A DNA stretch of 64,000 nucleotides, taken from Nevskia sp. (GTDB taxonomy: Bacteria; Pseudomonadota; Gammaproteobacteria; Nevskiales; Nevskiaceae). The stretch is from assembly GCA_019689635.1 (NCBI GenBank), contig JADGHB010000004.1, forward strand, positions 51,616 to 115,615, written 5' to 3'. Numbering within the stretch: position 1 is the first letter of the stretch; each line of letters begins with the position of its first letter. Positions 1 to 8,699 of this stretch are shown here, piece by piece. Under the pieces are notes generated by a model. That model was not told the origin of the DNA, made no database searches, and was given only the letters and a program-made list of their open reading frames with translations. The position numbers and the translations under genes were made by a program.

Positions 1-270
1 GTCATGAGCCTCATCACGCGCGAGAAGTGGCTCAAGGAAGGCCGCAGCATCGGCGAGGCCGAGGAAAAGCAGCTCGCCGCGATCGAGCAGAACATCATCA
101 AGCAGTTCGACCGCGAGTCCAACGCCTTCGCCGCGACCGCGCGTCTGTTCGACGACGGGTTGATCGATCCGCGCGACACGCGCCGCGTGCTGGGCTATTG
201 CCTGTCGATCTGCCGCGAGGCGCGCGCGCGGACGGTGCGACCCAATACCTTCGGCGTGGCGCGGTTTTGA
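1..270 (+). CDS. atuC: Acyl-CoA carboxylase beta subunit, C-terminal end (likely geranyl-CoA carboxylase AtuC)
   Basis: Only the last 89 codons are present; the gene enters from the left edge, so the in-frame ATG at position 4 is not its start. The segment contains the motif ATARLFDDGLIDPRDTRRVL, typical of the C-terminus of carboxyltransferase beta subunits of the methylcrotonyl/geranyl-CoA carboxylase family. By family these subunits transfer carboxyl from biotin to a branched unsaturated acyl-CoA. The next genes are a dehydrogenase, a hydratase and a biotin-carrying alpha subunit, which is the atuC-D-E-F order of Pseudomonas rather than the liuA-B-C-D order of leucine degradation. That order is why geranyl-CoA is preferred as substrate. 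The family call is firm; the substrate is inferred. Confidence 0.8.
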   Translation, partial: VMSLITREKWLKEGRSIGEAEEKQLAAIEQNIIKQFDRESNAFAATARLFDDGLIDPRDTRRVLGYCLSICREARARTVRPNTFGVARF

Positions 271-285
271 ACGGAGACCATCATC

Positions 286-1452
286 ATGCTTCTCAGCCAC
301 GAACACCGGCAGCTCTTCGACACCACGCGCAAGTTCGTCGAGACCGAACTCAATCCGCAGGTGGCGCAGTGGGAGCGCGAGGGCCGATGGCCGGCGCACG
401 AGATCTTGAAGAAGATGGGCGCGCTGGGCCTGCTCGGCATCAACAAACCGACCGAAGTCGGCGGATTGGGGCTGGACTACTCCTACCAGGTGGCTTTCGC
501 CGAAGCGCTGGGTCATTGCAAGTGCGGCGCCTTGCCGATGGCGATCGGCGTCCAGACCGACATGGCCACGCCGGCATTGACGCGTTACGGCTCGGACGAG
601 CTGAAAGAAAACTACTTGAAACCGGCCATCGCGGGCGAGCAGGTCGCGGCGATCGGGGTGTCCGAGCCGGGCGCCGGCAGCGACGTCGCCGGCATCAGAA
701 CCCGAGCGCGCCGCGTCGGGGGCGACTACGTGATCGACGGCCAGAAGATGTGGATCACCAACGGCACTCAGGCCGACTGGATCTGTCTTTTGGCGAACAC
801 CTCAGAAGATGATGCAAACCGGCACGGCAACAAGAGCCTGATCGTCGTGCCGCTGGACGCCAAAGGCATCGACCGCCGCACCAAGCTCGACAAGCTCGGC
901 CAGCGCGCCAGCGACACCGCCATCGTTTTCTTCGACGGCGTGCGGGTACCGGCTCGCAACCTGATCGGCGAAGAAGGCCGCGGCTTCGTCTACCAGATGC
1001 AGCAGTTCCAGGAAGAGCGCTTGTTCCTGTCGGCCAGCATCCTGTGCGCGATGGAGCGCGTGCTGGAGGACACCGCGACCTACACCCGGCAGCGCCAGGC
1101 TTTCGGTCAGGCCATCCTCGACAACCAGTACGTGCACTTCCGTCTGTCCGAACTCAAGACCGAGCTGGAAGCCACGCGCGCGCTGGTGTGGCGCGCCACC
1201 GAGGCGCTGGTGGCCGGCGAGGACGTGACGCTGCTGGCTTCGATGGCGAAGCTCAAGTCCGCGCGTCTGGCCCGCGAGCTCACCGACGCCTGTCTGCAGT
1301 TCTGGGGCGGGCAGGGTTACATGTGGGAGTCCACGGTCGCGCAGTTTTATCGCGATTTGCGGCTGCACTCCATCGGCGGCGGCGCCGACGAGGTGATGCT
1401 GGGCATCATTGCCAAGCGCCTGGGATACGTCGGCCAGAAGAAATCTCCTTGA
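286..1452 (+). CDS. atuD: Acyl-CoA dehydrogenase, AtuD-like (citronellyl-CoA dehydrogenase)
   Basis: A 388-residue FAD-dependent acyl-CoA dehydrogenase of normal length. It carries the family signature around GVSEPGAGSDVAG (about residues 125-137), the TRQRQAFGQ segment of the C-terminal helical domain, and the conserved end GGGADEVMLGIIAKRLGY. The ATG at 286 has a GGAG sequence about 10 bases upstream and lies 15 bp after the carboxylase beta subunit, so the genes are probably co-transcribed. In the Atu pathway this enzyme would desaturate citronellyl-CoA to geranyl-CoA in the cytoplasm. Position between carboxylase beta subunit and hydratase supports AtuD over a general fatty-acid enzyme, but the sequence alone does not settle the substrate. 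Confidence 0.8.
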   Translation: MLLSHEHRQLFDTTRKFVETELNPQVAQWEREGRWPAHEILKKMGALGLLGINKPTEVGGLGLDYSYQVAFAEALGHCKCGALPMAIGVQTDMATPALTRYGSDELKENYLKPAIAGEQVAAIGVSEPGAGSDVAGIRTRARRVGGDYVIDGQKMWITNGTQADWICLLANTSEDDANRHGNKSLIVVPLDAKGIDRRTKLDKLGQRASDTAIVFFDGVRVPARNLIGEEGRGFVYQMQQFQEERLFLSASILCAMERVLEDTATYTRQRQAFGQAILDNQYVHFRLSELKTELEATRALVWRATEALVAGEDVTLLASMAKLKSARLARELTDACLQFWGGQGYMWESTVAQFYRDLRLHSIGGGADEVMLGIIAKRLGYVGQKKSP

Positions 1453-1465
1453 GCGGAAAACGCCC

Positions 1466-2281
1466 GTGAATCTGCCTCAGACCAAAGACCTCCTGTTGTC
1501 TTTCGATGCCGGCGTGCTGCGCGTGACGCTCCATCGTCCCGAGGCGCGCAACGCCATGAGCCGCAGCCTGCTGGAGGAGCTGGGCGCGGCGTTCGATGCG
1601 GTGCGCGACGACCGCGGCGTGCGCGCCATCGTGTTGCGCGGCGTCGGCGGTCATTTCTGCGCCGGCGGCGACATGAAGGAGATGATGACCGGCGGGCTGA
1701 AAGCGCCGGGACCCGGCGAGGCCGATCCGATCGTCGTCTACTCGCGCGCTTTCGGCACCATGCTGCGCAAGGTGGAGCGCGCGCCGGCGGTGGTGATCGC
1801 GATCTGCGAAGGCGCCGTGCTCGGCGGCGGCTTGGGCCTGGCCTGTGTTTCGGATCTCGCGCTGGCCCACGTGGATGCGAAGTTCGGCCTGCCCGAGACC
1901 ACGCGCGGCCTGCCGCCGGCGCAGATCGCGCCCTTCGTGGTGGAGCGCATCGGCCTGACCCAGGCGCGCCGGCTGTGCCTGACCGCCGCGCAGTTCGACG
2001 GTCGCGAGGCGCAGCGCTTGGGAATCGTTCACGACATCTTCGCCGACCCGGCCGAGCTGGACGCCAAGCTCGCCGCGTGGCTCGAACGGATCATGCGCTG
2101 CGCCCCGCAGGCGAACGCCATGACCAAGGACATCATCCTCAACGTCGCGCGTCAGGACCTGGATTGGGTGCTCGACGACGCGGCGAAAAAATTCGCGCAG
2201 GCGGTGCGCGGGACGGAGGCGCCCGAAGGCATCGCCGCGTTTTTGCAGAAGCGCATCCCGGCCTGGGCCAAGAATCGATGA
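1466..2281 (+). CDS. atuE: Enoyl-CoA hydratase family, AtuE-like (isohexenylglutaconyl-CoA hydratase)
   Basis: A 271-residue crotonase-fold protein. The oxyanion-hole segment HFCAGGDMKEM lies near residue 70, with a second conserved block GAVLGGGLGLACVSDLALA. The GTG at 1466 is chosen because the protein then begins MNLPQTKDLLLSFDAG, as hydratases of this group do; an upstream in-frame ATG at 1409 would lie inside the preceding gene. The stop codon overlaps the next start (ATGA at 2278), indicating translational coupling to the alpha subunit. By context it would hydrate the carboxylated product of geranyl-CoA. The closest alternative is methylglutaconyl-CoA hydratase (LiuC); gene order favours AtuE. 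Confidence 0.75.
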   Translation: MNLPQTKDLLLSFDAGVLRVTLHRPEARNAMSRSLLEELGAAFDAVRDDRGVRAIVLRGVGGHFCAGGDMKEMMTGGLKAPGPGEADPIVVYSRAFGTMLRKVERAPAVVIAICEGAVLGGGLGLACVSDLALAHVDAKFGLPETTRGLPPAQIAPFVVERIGLTQARRLCLTAAQFDGREAQRLGIVHDIFADPAELDAKLAAWLERIMRCAPQANAMTKDIILNVARQDLDWVLDDAAKKFAQAVRGTEAPEGIAAFLQKRIPAWAKNR

Positions 2282-4272
2282 GCAAACGTTTCGACACGGT
2301 GCTGGTCGCCAATCGCGGCGAGATCGCAGTCCGCGTGATCCGCGGCGCGAAGAAACTCGGTTATCGGACGGTGGCCGTCTATAGCGACGCCGATCGCGAT
2401 GCACGGCACGTGCGCGAGGCGGACGCGGCGGTGCGCCTCGGACCCCCCCCGGCGCGCGAGTCGTACCTGGCCATCGACAAAATCATCGCGGCCGCGCAGG
2501 CGACTGGCGCGCAAGCCATCCATCCGGGTTATGGCTTTCTCTCCGAACGCGCGGATTTTGCACGCGCTGTGCACGATGCAGGACTGGTGTTCGTCGGGCC
2601 GGATGCGGATTCGATCGAGGCCATGGGCAACAAAAGCGCCGCCAAGCGCCGCATGCTCGCCGCCGGCGTGCCTTGCGTGCCGGGTTACCAGGGCGAGGAC
2701 CAAAGCGACGCAACGCTGATCGCGCAGGCGCAGAACATCGGATTACCAGTGATGATCAAGGCTGCGGCGGGCGGCGGCGGGCGCGGCATGCGTCTGGTCC
2801 ACGACGCCTCGCGACTGGCCGAGAACCTCCGCTCCGCGCGCTCCGAGGCCACCAATGCCTTCGGCAGCGGCGAGCTCTTGATCGAGAAGGCCGTGGTCGA
2901 GGCGCGCCACGTCGAAATCCAGGTGTTCGGCGACCGCCACGGCAAGGTGGTGCATCTGGGCGAGCGCGATTGCTCGATTCAGCGCCGCAACCAGAAGGTC
3001 GTCGAGGAAACGCCGAGTCCGGCGGTGGACGAGGCGCTGCGCGCGAAGATGGGCGCCGCGGCGGTCGCGGCGGCCAGGGCGGTCCACTACGTCGGCGCCG
3101 GCACGGTGGAATTCCTGCTCGCGCCCGACGGGCATTTCTATTTCCTGGAAATGAACACGCGCCTGCAGGTCGAACATCCGGTGACCGAGTGCGTGTATGG
3201 CGTGGATCTGGTCGAGTGGCAGTTGCGCGTCGCCCAAGGCGAGCCCTTGCCGCTGGACCAGGACGAAATCCTGGCGCGCCGCCACGGCCACGCGATCGAA
3301 GTGCGCCTGTGCACCGAGGATCCGCGACGCAATTACCTGCCGCAAACCGGCACGGTCTTGCGCTGGCGCGCGCCGCAGGGCGAGGGCGTGCGCGTGGACA
3401 CCTATCTCGAAGACGGCGTGGTCATCGGGCCCTACTACGACTCGATGCAAGCCAAGCTCATCGCCTGGGGCGCCGATCGCGAGGCCGCGCGCCGGCGCCT
3501 GCTCAAAGCGCTGGACGACACCGTGCTGCTGGGCGTGACCTCCAACCGCGACTACCTGCGCGCGGTGCTCGCCCACGAAGCCTTCGCTTCGGGAAAGTTC
3601 AGCACCGCCTTCGTCGACCGCTATTTCCCGCAGCAACGGCTGGCCGCGGCAAAACCCGCGCCGCGCCACGTCGTGCTCGCGGCTTGCGCGCTCTACGCCG
3701 ACGACGCGCGCCGGCTGGCCGCCGAGCACGGCCTGCCTGCGGAACTGATCGGCTGGCACAGCTCGCACGACTCGCCCGCGGATTTCAAGCTGCGCTGGCG
3801 CGACCAGGATGAGGCGCTGGAATTGCTGGCGCTGGGCGGCCGCGAGATCAAAGCGGAGATGGCGGGAGAAAAATTCGAACTGGAACTGCTGTCCGCGAGC
3901 GACGGTGAATTCCGTTATCGCGTGGACGGCGCGGCGGCGCAAGCCCGCTATGCGCGCAGTGGCGACGTGCTCTGGCTCGACGCCGAGGCGGCGATCGAGA
4001 CCTATCTCGATCGCACGTACGCGCCCGCGGAGATCGCGGCGCAAGGCGCCGACGGCCGTATCCTGGCCCACAGCGACGGCAAAATCGCGGCGGTCCACGT
4101 CAAGCCGGGCGAGCGCGTGAGCAAGGGGCAGACGCTCGTGGTCCTGGAAGCGATGAAGATGGAGTTCCAGCTTGCCGCGCCCTTCGACGGTGTGGTGCAA
4201 GCCCTGAGCGTCGAAGCCGGCATGCAGGTGCGCGGGCGGCAGTTGTTGCTGGAGCTGGCGCCCGCCGAATGA
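2278..4272 (+). CDS. atuF: Biotin-dependent acyl-CoA carboxylase alpha subunit (likely geranyl-CoA carboxylase AtuF)
   Basis: A 664-residue protein with an N-terminal biotin carboxylase domain (starts FDTVLVANRGEIAVRVIRGA), an ATP-grasp region with the glycine-rich loop KAAAGGGGRGMR and the block EMNTRLQVEHPVTE, and a C-terminal biotinyl domain. The biotin lysine is K627 in EAMKMEF. The enzyme carboxylates its own biotin with bicarbonate and ATP and hands the carboxyl to the beta subunit encoded at the window edge. The start overlaps the hydratase stop by 4 bp. Methylcrotonyl-CoA carboxylase alpha subunits have the same architecture; the atuCDEF order suggests geranyl-CoA. No lyase, acyl-CoA synthetase or reductase follows directly: the next genes are on the other strand. 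Confidence 0.8.
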   Translation: MSKRFDTVLVANRGEIAVRVIRGAKKLGYRTVAVYSDADRDARHVREADAAVRLGPPPARESYLAIDKIIAAAQATGAQAIHPGYGFLSERADFARAVHDAGLVFVGPDADSIEAMGNKSAAKRRMLAAGVPCVPGYQGEDQSDATLIAQAQNIGLPVMIKAAAGGGGRGMRLVHDASRLAENLRSARSEATNAFGSGELLIEKAVVEARHVEIQVFGDRHGKVVHLGERDCSIQRRNQKVVEETPSPAVDEALRAKMGAAAVAAARAVHYVGAGTVEFLLAPDGHFYFLEMNTRLQVEHPVTECVYGVDLVEWQLRVAQGEPLPLDQDEILARRHGHAIEVRLCTEDPRRNYLPQTGTVLRWRAPQGEGVRVDTYLEDGVVIGPYYDSMQAKLIAWGADREAARRRLLKALDDTVLLGVTSNRDYLRAVLAHEAFASGKFSTAFVDRYFPQQRLAAAKPAPRHVVLAACALYADDARRLAAEHGLPAELIGWHSSHDSPADFKLRWRDQDEALELLALGGREIKAEMAGEKFELELLSASDGEFRYRVDGAAAQARYARSGDVLWLDAEAAIETYLDRTYAPAEIAAQGADGRILAHSDGKIAAVHVKPGERVSKGQTLVVLEAMKMEFQLAAPFDGVVQALSVEAGMQVRGRQLLLELAPAE

Positions 4273-4293
4273 GCGTCTTCGGCAGCAAGCGAT

Positions 4294-4324
4294 AAAAAGG
4301 CGCCGGAGCGGATACTCCGGCGCC
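4294..4324 (-). terminator. Intrinsic terminator for the minus-strand OmpA-like gene
   Basis: A perfect 10-bp inverted repeat (4299-4308 with 4315-4324, loop of 6) read on the minus strand is followed by five Ts (4298-4294). It lies 20 bp after the stop of the minus-strand OmpA-like gene and between it and the convergent carboxylase alpha subunit. The hairpin could stop plus-strand transcripts too, but the T-run fits the minus strand. Confidence 0.85.
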
Positions 4325-4343
4325 CGGATTGCCCGTTCGAGCG

Positions 4344-5567
4344 CTATTTCTTCGGCGGGGCGGGTTCCTGCGCCGCGGCTTGCGAGGCTTTCGTGGAACC
4401 CTGCTCGATGACCTTGACGTGGGCCGGGGCACGCAGCACCACGAACTCCACGCGCCGGTTGAGCGCGCGTCCTTCGGCGGTCTTGTTGCTGGCCAGCGGA
4501 TGGCTCGCGCCGTAGCCCTTGGCGCTCAGGGCTTCGGCCTTGACGCCTTTGGAGACGAGATAGTTTTTCACCGCCTCCGCGCGCCGCTGCGACAGCCGCC
4601 GGTTGTAGGCCGCAGGGCCGGTGGAGTCGGTGTAGCCGTCGATCTCCACGCTCAGCTCCGGCTGCGCGCTCAGCGCCCGCGCCACCTCGTCCAGCGTCTG
4701 CCGCGCAGGGGCGGTGAGCCGGTCCGAGTCGAGCTGGAAATTGATCGAACGCAGGATCACTTTCTGCTCGACGATCCGGCAGTGCTCGTCCACCTTGAAA
4801 CCGGCCGGTGGATGGCACGCGGGCTTGGCCGGAGGCGGCGGAGACGCTGGAGCCTGGGGTACGGGTGGGGGTGTCGTTTCCGCCACCGGCTGGGGCTGGG
4901 CCGGCGTTGCGCCGAAGCGGTAGCGCAGGCCGAGCAGGACGCCGTTGCTGCGGTAGCGCGCGTCGATGGGATCGCCGGCGCCGACCTGGAAGGCGCCGCG
5001 CTGGGTTTCCAGGTATCGCCAGTCGGCCGACAGCGTCAGCCGCGGCGTCAGCACCAAGCTCACGCCGGCGCCGCCTTGATAGGCGAACAGGGTGTCGTAG
5101 GCGCTGTCGCCGCCGAGGCCGCCGATGCTGGGATGGCGGATGGCCACGCGCGCGCCGCCGAGGCCGACGCCCAGATAGGGCTGCACCAGGCTGAAGAAGC
5201 CGCTCGGCGCCTTGTAGTCGTACCAGAGATTGGCGAGCAGGCTGTAATTGTTCTCGAAGCCGCCGGCCGCAGCCTTGCCGAAGGATCCGCTCACGAACTG
5301 GTCGAGGTCGTTGCGCCGGTAATCGAACTCCAGCTCGGGACGGAAACCGTTGGCGAAAGCGTAGCCGCCGTCGAGGCCGGCGACGAAGCCGTTCTTGAAC
5401 GAAAAGTTGCCGAGATCGGCGCCGTCCTGCAGCCAGTCCTGCCGGCTCTGGAAATTGAGGCCAGCTTCGATGCCGGCATAGGGGCCGTCGCCGGCCTGAG
5501 CCAGCGCCGGCAGGCATGAGCTAGCGGCGCAGGCGAGACCGGCCGCGATCTTTGTCCAAGCACGCAC
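4344..5567 (-). CDS. OmpA-family outer membrane protein
   Basis: A 407-residue protein. The signal peptide ends near LPALAQA, followed by an N-terminal beta-barrel region (about residues 30-210), a proline-rich linker (about 215-245) and a C-terminal OmpA peptidoglycan-binding domain (about 280-385, with VEIDGYTDSTGPAAYNRRLS and NRRVEFVV). It should anchor the outer membrane to peptidoglycan. The GTG at 5567 is chosen because a strong AAGGAGAAG lies just upstream and the signal peptide then starts cleanly; the frame is open further upstream without such support. It is followed by a good intrinsic terminator. Whether the barrel is a pore, for example for hydrophobic substrates of the neighbouring catabolic genes, cannot be told. 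Confidence 0.88.
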   Translation of the reverse strand: MRAWTKIAAGLACAASSCLPALAQAGDGPYAGIEAGLNFQSRQDWLQDGADLGNFSFKNGFVAGLDGGYAFANGFRPELEFDYRRNDLDQFVSGSFGKAAAGGFENNYSLLANLWYDYKAPSGFFSLVQPYLGVGLGGARVAIRHPSIGGLGGDSAYDTLFAYQGGAGVSLVLTPRLTLSADWRYLETQRGAFQVGAGDPIDARYRSNGVLLGLRYRFGATPAQPQPVAETTPPPVPQAPASPPPPAKPACHPPAGFKVDEHCRIVEQKVILRSINFQLDSDRLTAPARQTLDEVARALSAQPELSVEIDGYTDSTGPAAYNRRLSQRRAEAVKNYLVSKGVKAEALSAKGYGASHPLASNKTAEGRALNRRVEFVVLRAPAHVKVIEQGSTKASQAAAQEPAPPKK

Positions 5568-5711
5568 GAACTTCTCCTTTTTCTTGAGACGGGTGTCGAA
5601 ACGCGGCAAGCGCCGAGCGCACCGCGTGTGCATCGCCGACTCCCGGCCGATAAGCATACAAGTCCGAGCGCGCCTGCCCAAGACCGCAGGCGCTTGCCGC
5701 AACCGCGGCGC

Positions 5712-6860
5712 TCAGTAACCGAGCTGGCGGGCGGCGAGGTCCTTCATGATCTCGGTGGCGCCGCCGCCGATGGACAGCACTTTCGTTTCGCGGTACACGC
5801 GCTCGAGCTTGGCGCCGCGCAGGTATCCCGCGCCGCCGAGGATTTGCACCGCCTCGCCCGCGACCCACTCGAGCGTACCGGTGGCGAGATTCTTGAGCAG
5901 GCACAGCTCGGCGATCGGCATCTGGTTCTGGCCGACGCGCCAGCACAGGAGGTCGAGCTGCGCCTTGACCGCGTCGATGCGCATCTTCATGTCCACCAGC
6001 TTGTGGCGGATGACCTGGCGCGCGATGAGCGGCTTGCCGAAGGTCTCGCGCGAGCGCGCATAGGCCAGTGCCTCGTCGTAGCACAGCTGCGCCGTGGCCC
6101 AGGCCTGCGCGGCGAGCATCAGGCGCTCGTTGTTGAAGTTGCGCATGATGGCCATGAAGCCCTGGTTCTCGGCGCCGACGAGGTTCGCTACGGGCACGCG
6201 GCAATCGTCGAAATAAATCGTGGCGGTATCCGAGCAGCGCCAGCCCATCTTGTCGAGCCGGGTGCGCGTCACGCCGGGCCGGTCGGCCTCGATCACCAGC
6301 AAGGAGATGCCGCCCAGGCCCGGCCCGCCGGTGCGCACCGCCACGGTGAACCAGTCCGCACGCATGCCGGAGGTGATGAAGGTCTTGGTGCCCTTGACCC
6401 GGTAGTCGCCGCCGTCGCGCACGGCGCGGGTCCGCAGGTTCGCCACGTCGGAGCCGCCGGAGGGTTCGGTGATCGCCAGCGCGGCGATCTGCTCGCCCGC
6501 CAGCACCGGCCGCAGGAAGCGCTCCTTCAGCGGCTCGCTAGCGGCGTGGACCAGCGGCGGGCAGGCGATGCCGTGGGACAGCAGGCTCGCGATCAGCCCG
6601 CCCGCGCCGGTGCGTGCCAGCGCCTCGACCAAGATCACCAGGTAAAAAAGGTCCGCGACTTCCACGCCGCCGTAGGCCTCGGGAAAGCCGATGCCGAGGA
6701 TGCCGGCTGCGGCCGCCTTGCGGTGCAGTTCGCGCGGGATCTCGCCGGCCGCTTCCCAGGCTTCGATGTACGGCTCGCATTCGCGCTCCACGAAGCGGCG
6801 CACCTGGGCGCGAAAGGCATCGTGCTCTTCGGTTTCGTAAGGCGACAGGCGCGGCGGCAT
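5712..6860 (-). CDS. Acyl-CoA dehydrogenase
   Basis: A 382-residue acyl-CoA dehydrogenase, FAD-dependent by family, with ALAITEPSGGSDVANLRTRA, a central strand domain, and the C-terminal block GGGATEIMKDLAARQLGY. The start is set at ATG 6860 (MPPRLSPYETEEHDAF), which matches the usual N-terminus; no strong ribosome site is visible, and the frame stays open to 6926. It is divergent from the acyl-CoA synthetase at 6962, so the pair may form a small activation-and-desaturation locus under shared control. It lies next to the Atu-type genes, so a role in downstream steps of terpene or branched fatty acid oxidation is plausible but unproven. Confidence 0.85.
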   Translation of the reverse strand: MPPRLSPYETEEHDAFRAQVRRFVERECEPYIEAWEAAGEIPRELHRKAAAAGILGIGFPEAYGGVEVADLFYLVILVEALARTGAGGLIASLLSHGIACPPLVHAASEPLKERFLRPVLAGEQIAALAITEPSGGSDVANLRTRAVRDGGDYRVKGTKTFITSGMRADWFTVAVRTGGPGLGGISLLVIEADRPGVTRTRLDKMGWRCSDTATIYFDDCRVPVANLVGAENQGFMAIMRNFNNERLMLAAQAWATAQLCYDEALAYARSRETFGKPLIARQVIRHKLVDMKMRIDAVKAQLDLLCWRVGQNQMPIAELCLLKNLATGTLEWVAGEAVQILGGAGYLRGAKLERVYRETKVLSIGGGATEIMKDLAARQLGY

Positions 6861-6961
6861 GGGTTTGCACGAAGGCGAGGGCTTCGCGCAGACTTTACGA
6901 GCGCGCCGGCCAGGGCGCCACAACAATCTCGCTTACTGCGCAGACACCTGGGGGAGAGCAC

Positions 6962-8650
6962 ATGCAGATCGCTGCCGAAGAGCTGCCGCTGGCGCGCGTC
7001 CAGCACTGGGCGCGCACGCGGCCCGCTGCGGTGTATTTGACGCAGCCGCTGGAGGCCGGCGCGGTCCGGGAGTGGACCTGGGCGCAGGCGGTGGACGAGG
7101 CGTGCCGCGTCGCGGCCTGGCTCAAGGCGCAGGGTGCCGAGCGCGGCTGGCCGGAACGCGCGCGCGTGGCGATCCTCTCGAAGAACTGCGCGCACTGGAT
7201 CCTGATGGATTTCGCCATCTGGATGGCGGGCTACGTCAGCGTGCCGCTGTATCCCACCGCCTCGGCCGCGACGGTGCGCCAGGTCCTGGAACACAGCGAA
7301 GCGGTCGCCTGTTTCGTGGGCAAGCTCGACGACTGGAAGGCGATCGCGAGCGGCTTGCCGCCCGCCGTCTTGCTGCTGGCCTGCGCGCTGTCGCCCCCGG
7401 AGTGCGGCGCCGCCGCGCGCTGGGAGCAGATCGTCGCGAGCACGCCACCGCTGACGCCGATCGCGCCGCGCGAAGCCGGCGAGCTGGCCACGATCATCTA
7501 CACCTCCGGCACCACGGGCGTGCCCAAGGGCGTGATGCACTCTTTCGGGACCTTCGCGCTGGCGCCCAAGACCACCGCCCAAATCTGGCCCGTGGACGCC
7601 AACGAACGCGTGCTCTCGCATCTGCCTCTGGCGCACGTGGCCGAGCGCCTGCTGGTCGAGGCCAATTCGGTGTATCACGGGTTCCACGTTTTTTTCGCCG
7701 AGTCGCTGGATACTTTCGTGCGCGATCTCAAGCGCGCGCGGCCGACGTTCTTCGGCACCGTGCCGCGCCTGTGGACCAAGTTCCAGCAGGGCATTTATGC
7801 GCAGATGCCCAAGCAACGCCTGGATCGCATGCTCGCCGTGCCCGTGCTGGGGCGCTGGGTCGGCCGCAAGGTGCTCGCCGCCATCGGTCTGGATCGCGTG
7901 CGCTACGCCGCTTGCGGCGCCGCGCCGATGCCCACCGAGCTTTTGAGCTGGTTCCGCAAGCTGGGGCTGGATTTGTTCGAGGTCTACGGCATGACCGAGA
8001 ACTTCGCACTGTCCCACGGCACGCGGCCGGGCGAGGGCCGGATCGGCTACGTCGGTCGTGCGTATCCCGGCGTGGAATGCCGGCTGGGCGCGGGCGGCGA
8101 AGTGCTGGTCAAGAGCCCCGCCAACATGCTCGGCTATTACAAGGCCCCCGAGCTCACGCGCGAGACGCTGGATGCCGAAGGCTGGTTGCACACCGGCGAC
8201 ATCGGCGAGATCGACGAGCGCGGCAGGTTGCGCATCACCGGCCGGCTCAAGGAAATCTTCAAAACCGCCAAGGGCAAGTACGTGGCGCCGGCGCCGATCG
8301 AGGACCGCCTCAGCCGCCATCCGCAGCTGGAAGCGGTATGCGTGTGCGGCGCCGGACTCCCGCAGCCCTTCGCCATCGTCATGCCGGCGACCCATCCGGC
8401 CTGGTTCGAGGATGCGGCGCAGCGCGAGGAATTGCGCGCCTCGCTCGCCGCCCACCTGGAGCGCGTCAACGCCGAGCTGGAGCCGCACGAAAAGCTGGCG
8501 TTTCTCGCCGTGGTCCGAGAAAGCTGGACGGTGGACAACGGCCTGATCACGCCCACGCTCAAGGTCAAGCGCAGCCAAATCGAGAACCGTTACGCGCCCA
8601 AGTTCGACGCCTGGGCGGCGCGCCGGGAAGCAGTGGTGTTCGACGATTGA
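6962..8650 (+). CDS. AMP-binding long-chain acyl-CoA synthetase
   Basis: A 562-residue adenylate-forming enzyme that by family activates fatty acids to acyl-CoA using ATP and coenzyme A. The P-loop-like motif YTSGTTGVPKG is at residues 180-190, and further conserved blocks are VYGMTENFALSHG, GWLHTGDIGEID and GRLKEIFKTAKGKYVAP. The C-terminus SQIENRYAPKFDAW resembles long-chain synthetases of the eukaryote-like type. The ATG at 6962 is preceded by GGGGGAG. An acyl-CoA dehydrogenase lies upstream on the other strand and a short-chain dehydrogenase 49 bp downstream. P. aeruginosa ends its atu cluster with an SDR (atuG) and an acyl-CoA synthetase (atuH), so this could be the counterpart, in reversed order. 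Confidence 0.88.
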   Translation: MQIAAEELPLARVQHWARTRPAAVYLTQPLEAGAVREWTWAQAVDEACRVAAWLKAQGAERGWPERARVAILSKNCAHWILMDFAIWMAGYVSVPLYPTASAATVRQVLEHSEAVACFVGKLDDWKAIASGLPPAVLLLACALSPPECGAAARWEQIVASTPPLTPIAPREAGELATIIYTSGTTGVPKGVMHSFGTFALAPKTTAQIWPVDANERVLSHLPLAHVAERLLVEANSVYHGFHVFFAESLDTFVRDLKRARPTFFGTVPRLWTKFQQGIYAQMPKQRLDRMLAVPVLGRWVGRKVLAAIGLDRVRYAACGAAPMPTELLSWFRKLGLDLFEVYGMTENFALSHGTRPGEGRIGYVGRAYPGVECRLGAGGEVLVKSPANMLGYYKAPELTRETLDAEGWLHTGDIGEIDERGRLRITGRLKEIFKTAKGKYVAPAPIEDRLSRHPQLEAVCVCGAGLPQPFAIVMPATHPAWFEDAAQREELRASLAAHLERVNAELEPHEKLAFLAVVRESWTVDNGLITPTLKVKRSQIENRYAPKFDAWAARREAVVFDD

Positions 8651-8699
8651 ACCGCCCCGACGGGCGGGGTTCTCAACTTTTTCTTGCAGGGGGAAAGCG

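Noticed and set aside
2743..5517. A minus-strand open frame of more than 900 codons across the carboxylase alpha and OmpA genes
   Set aside because: It is antisense to a gene with clear family motifs, has Arg/Ala/Gly-biased composition typical of GC-rich shadow frames, and shows no recognisable domain.
8652..8683. Hairpin followed by a T-rich stretch between the acyl-CoA synthetase and SDR genes as a terminator
   Set aside because: The stem is only 6 bp and the T-rich run starts about 10 bases after it; the genes are probably co-transcribed.
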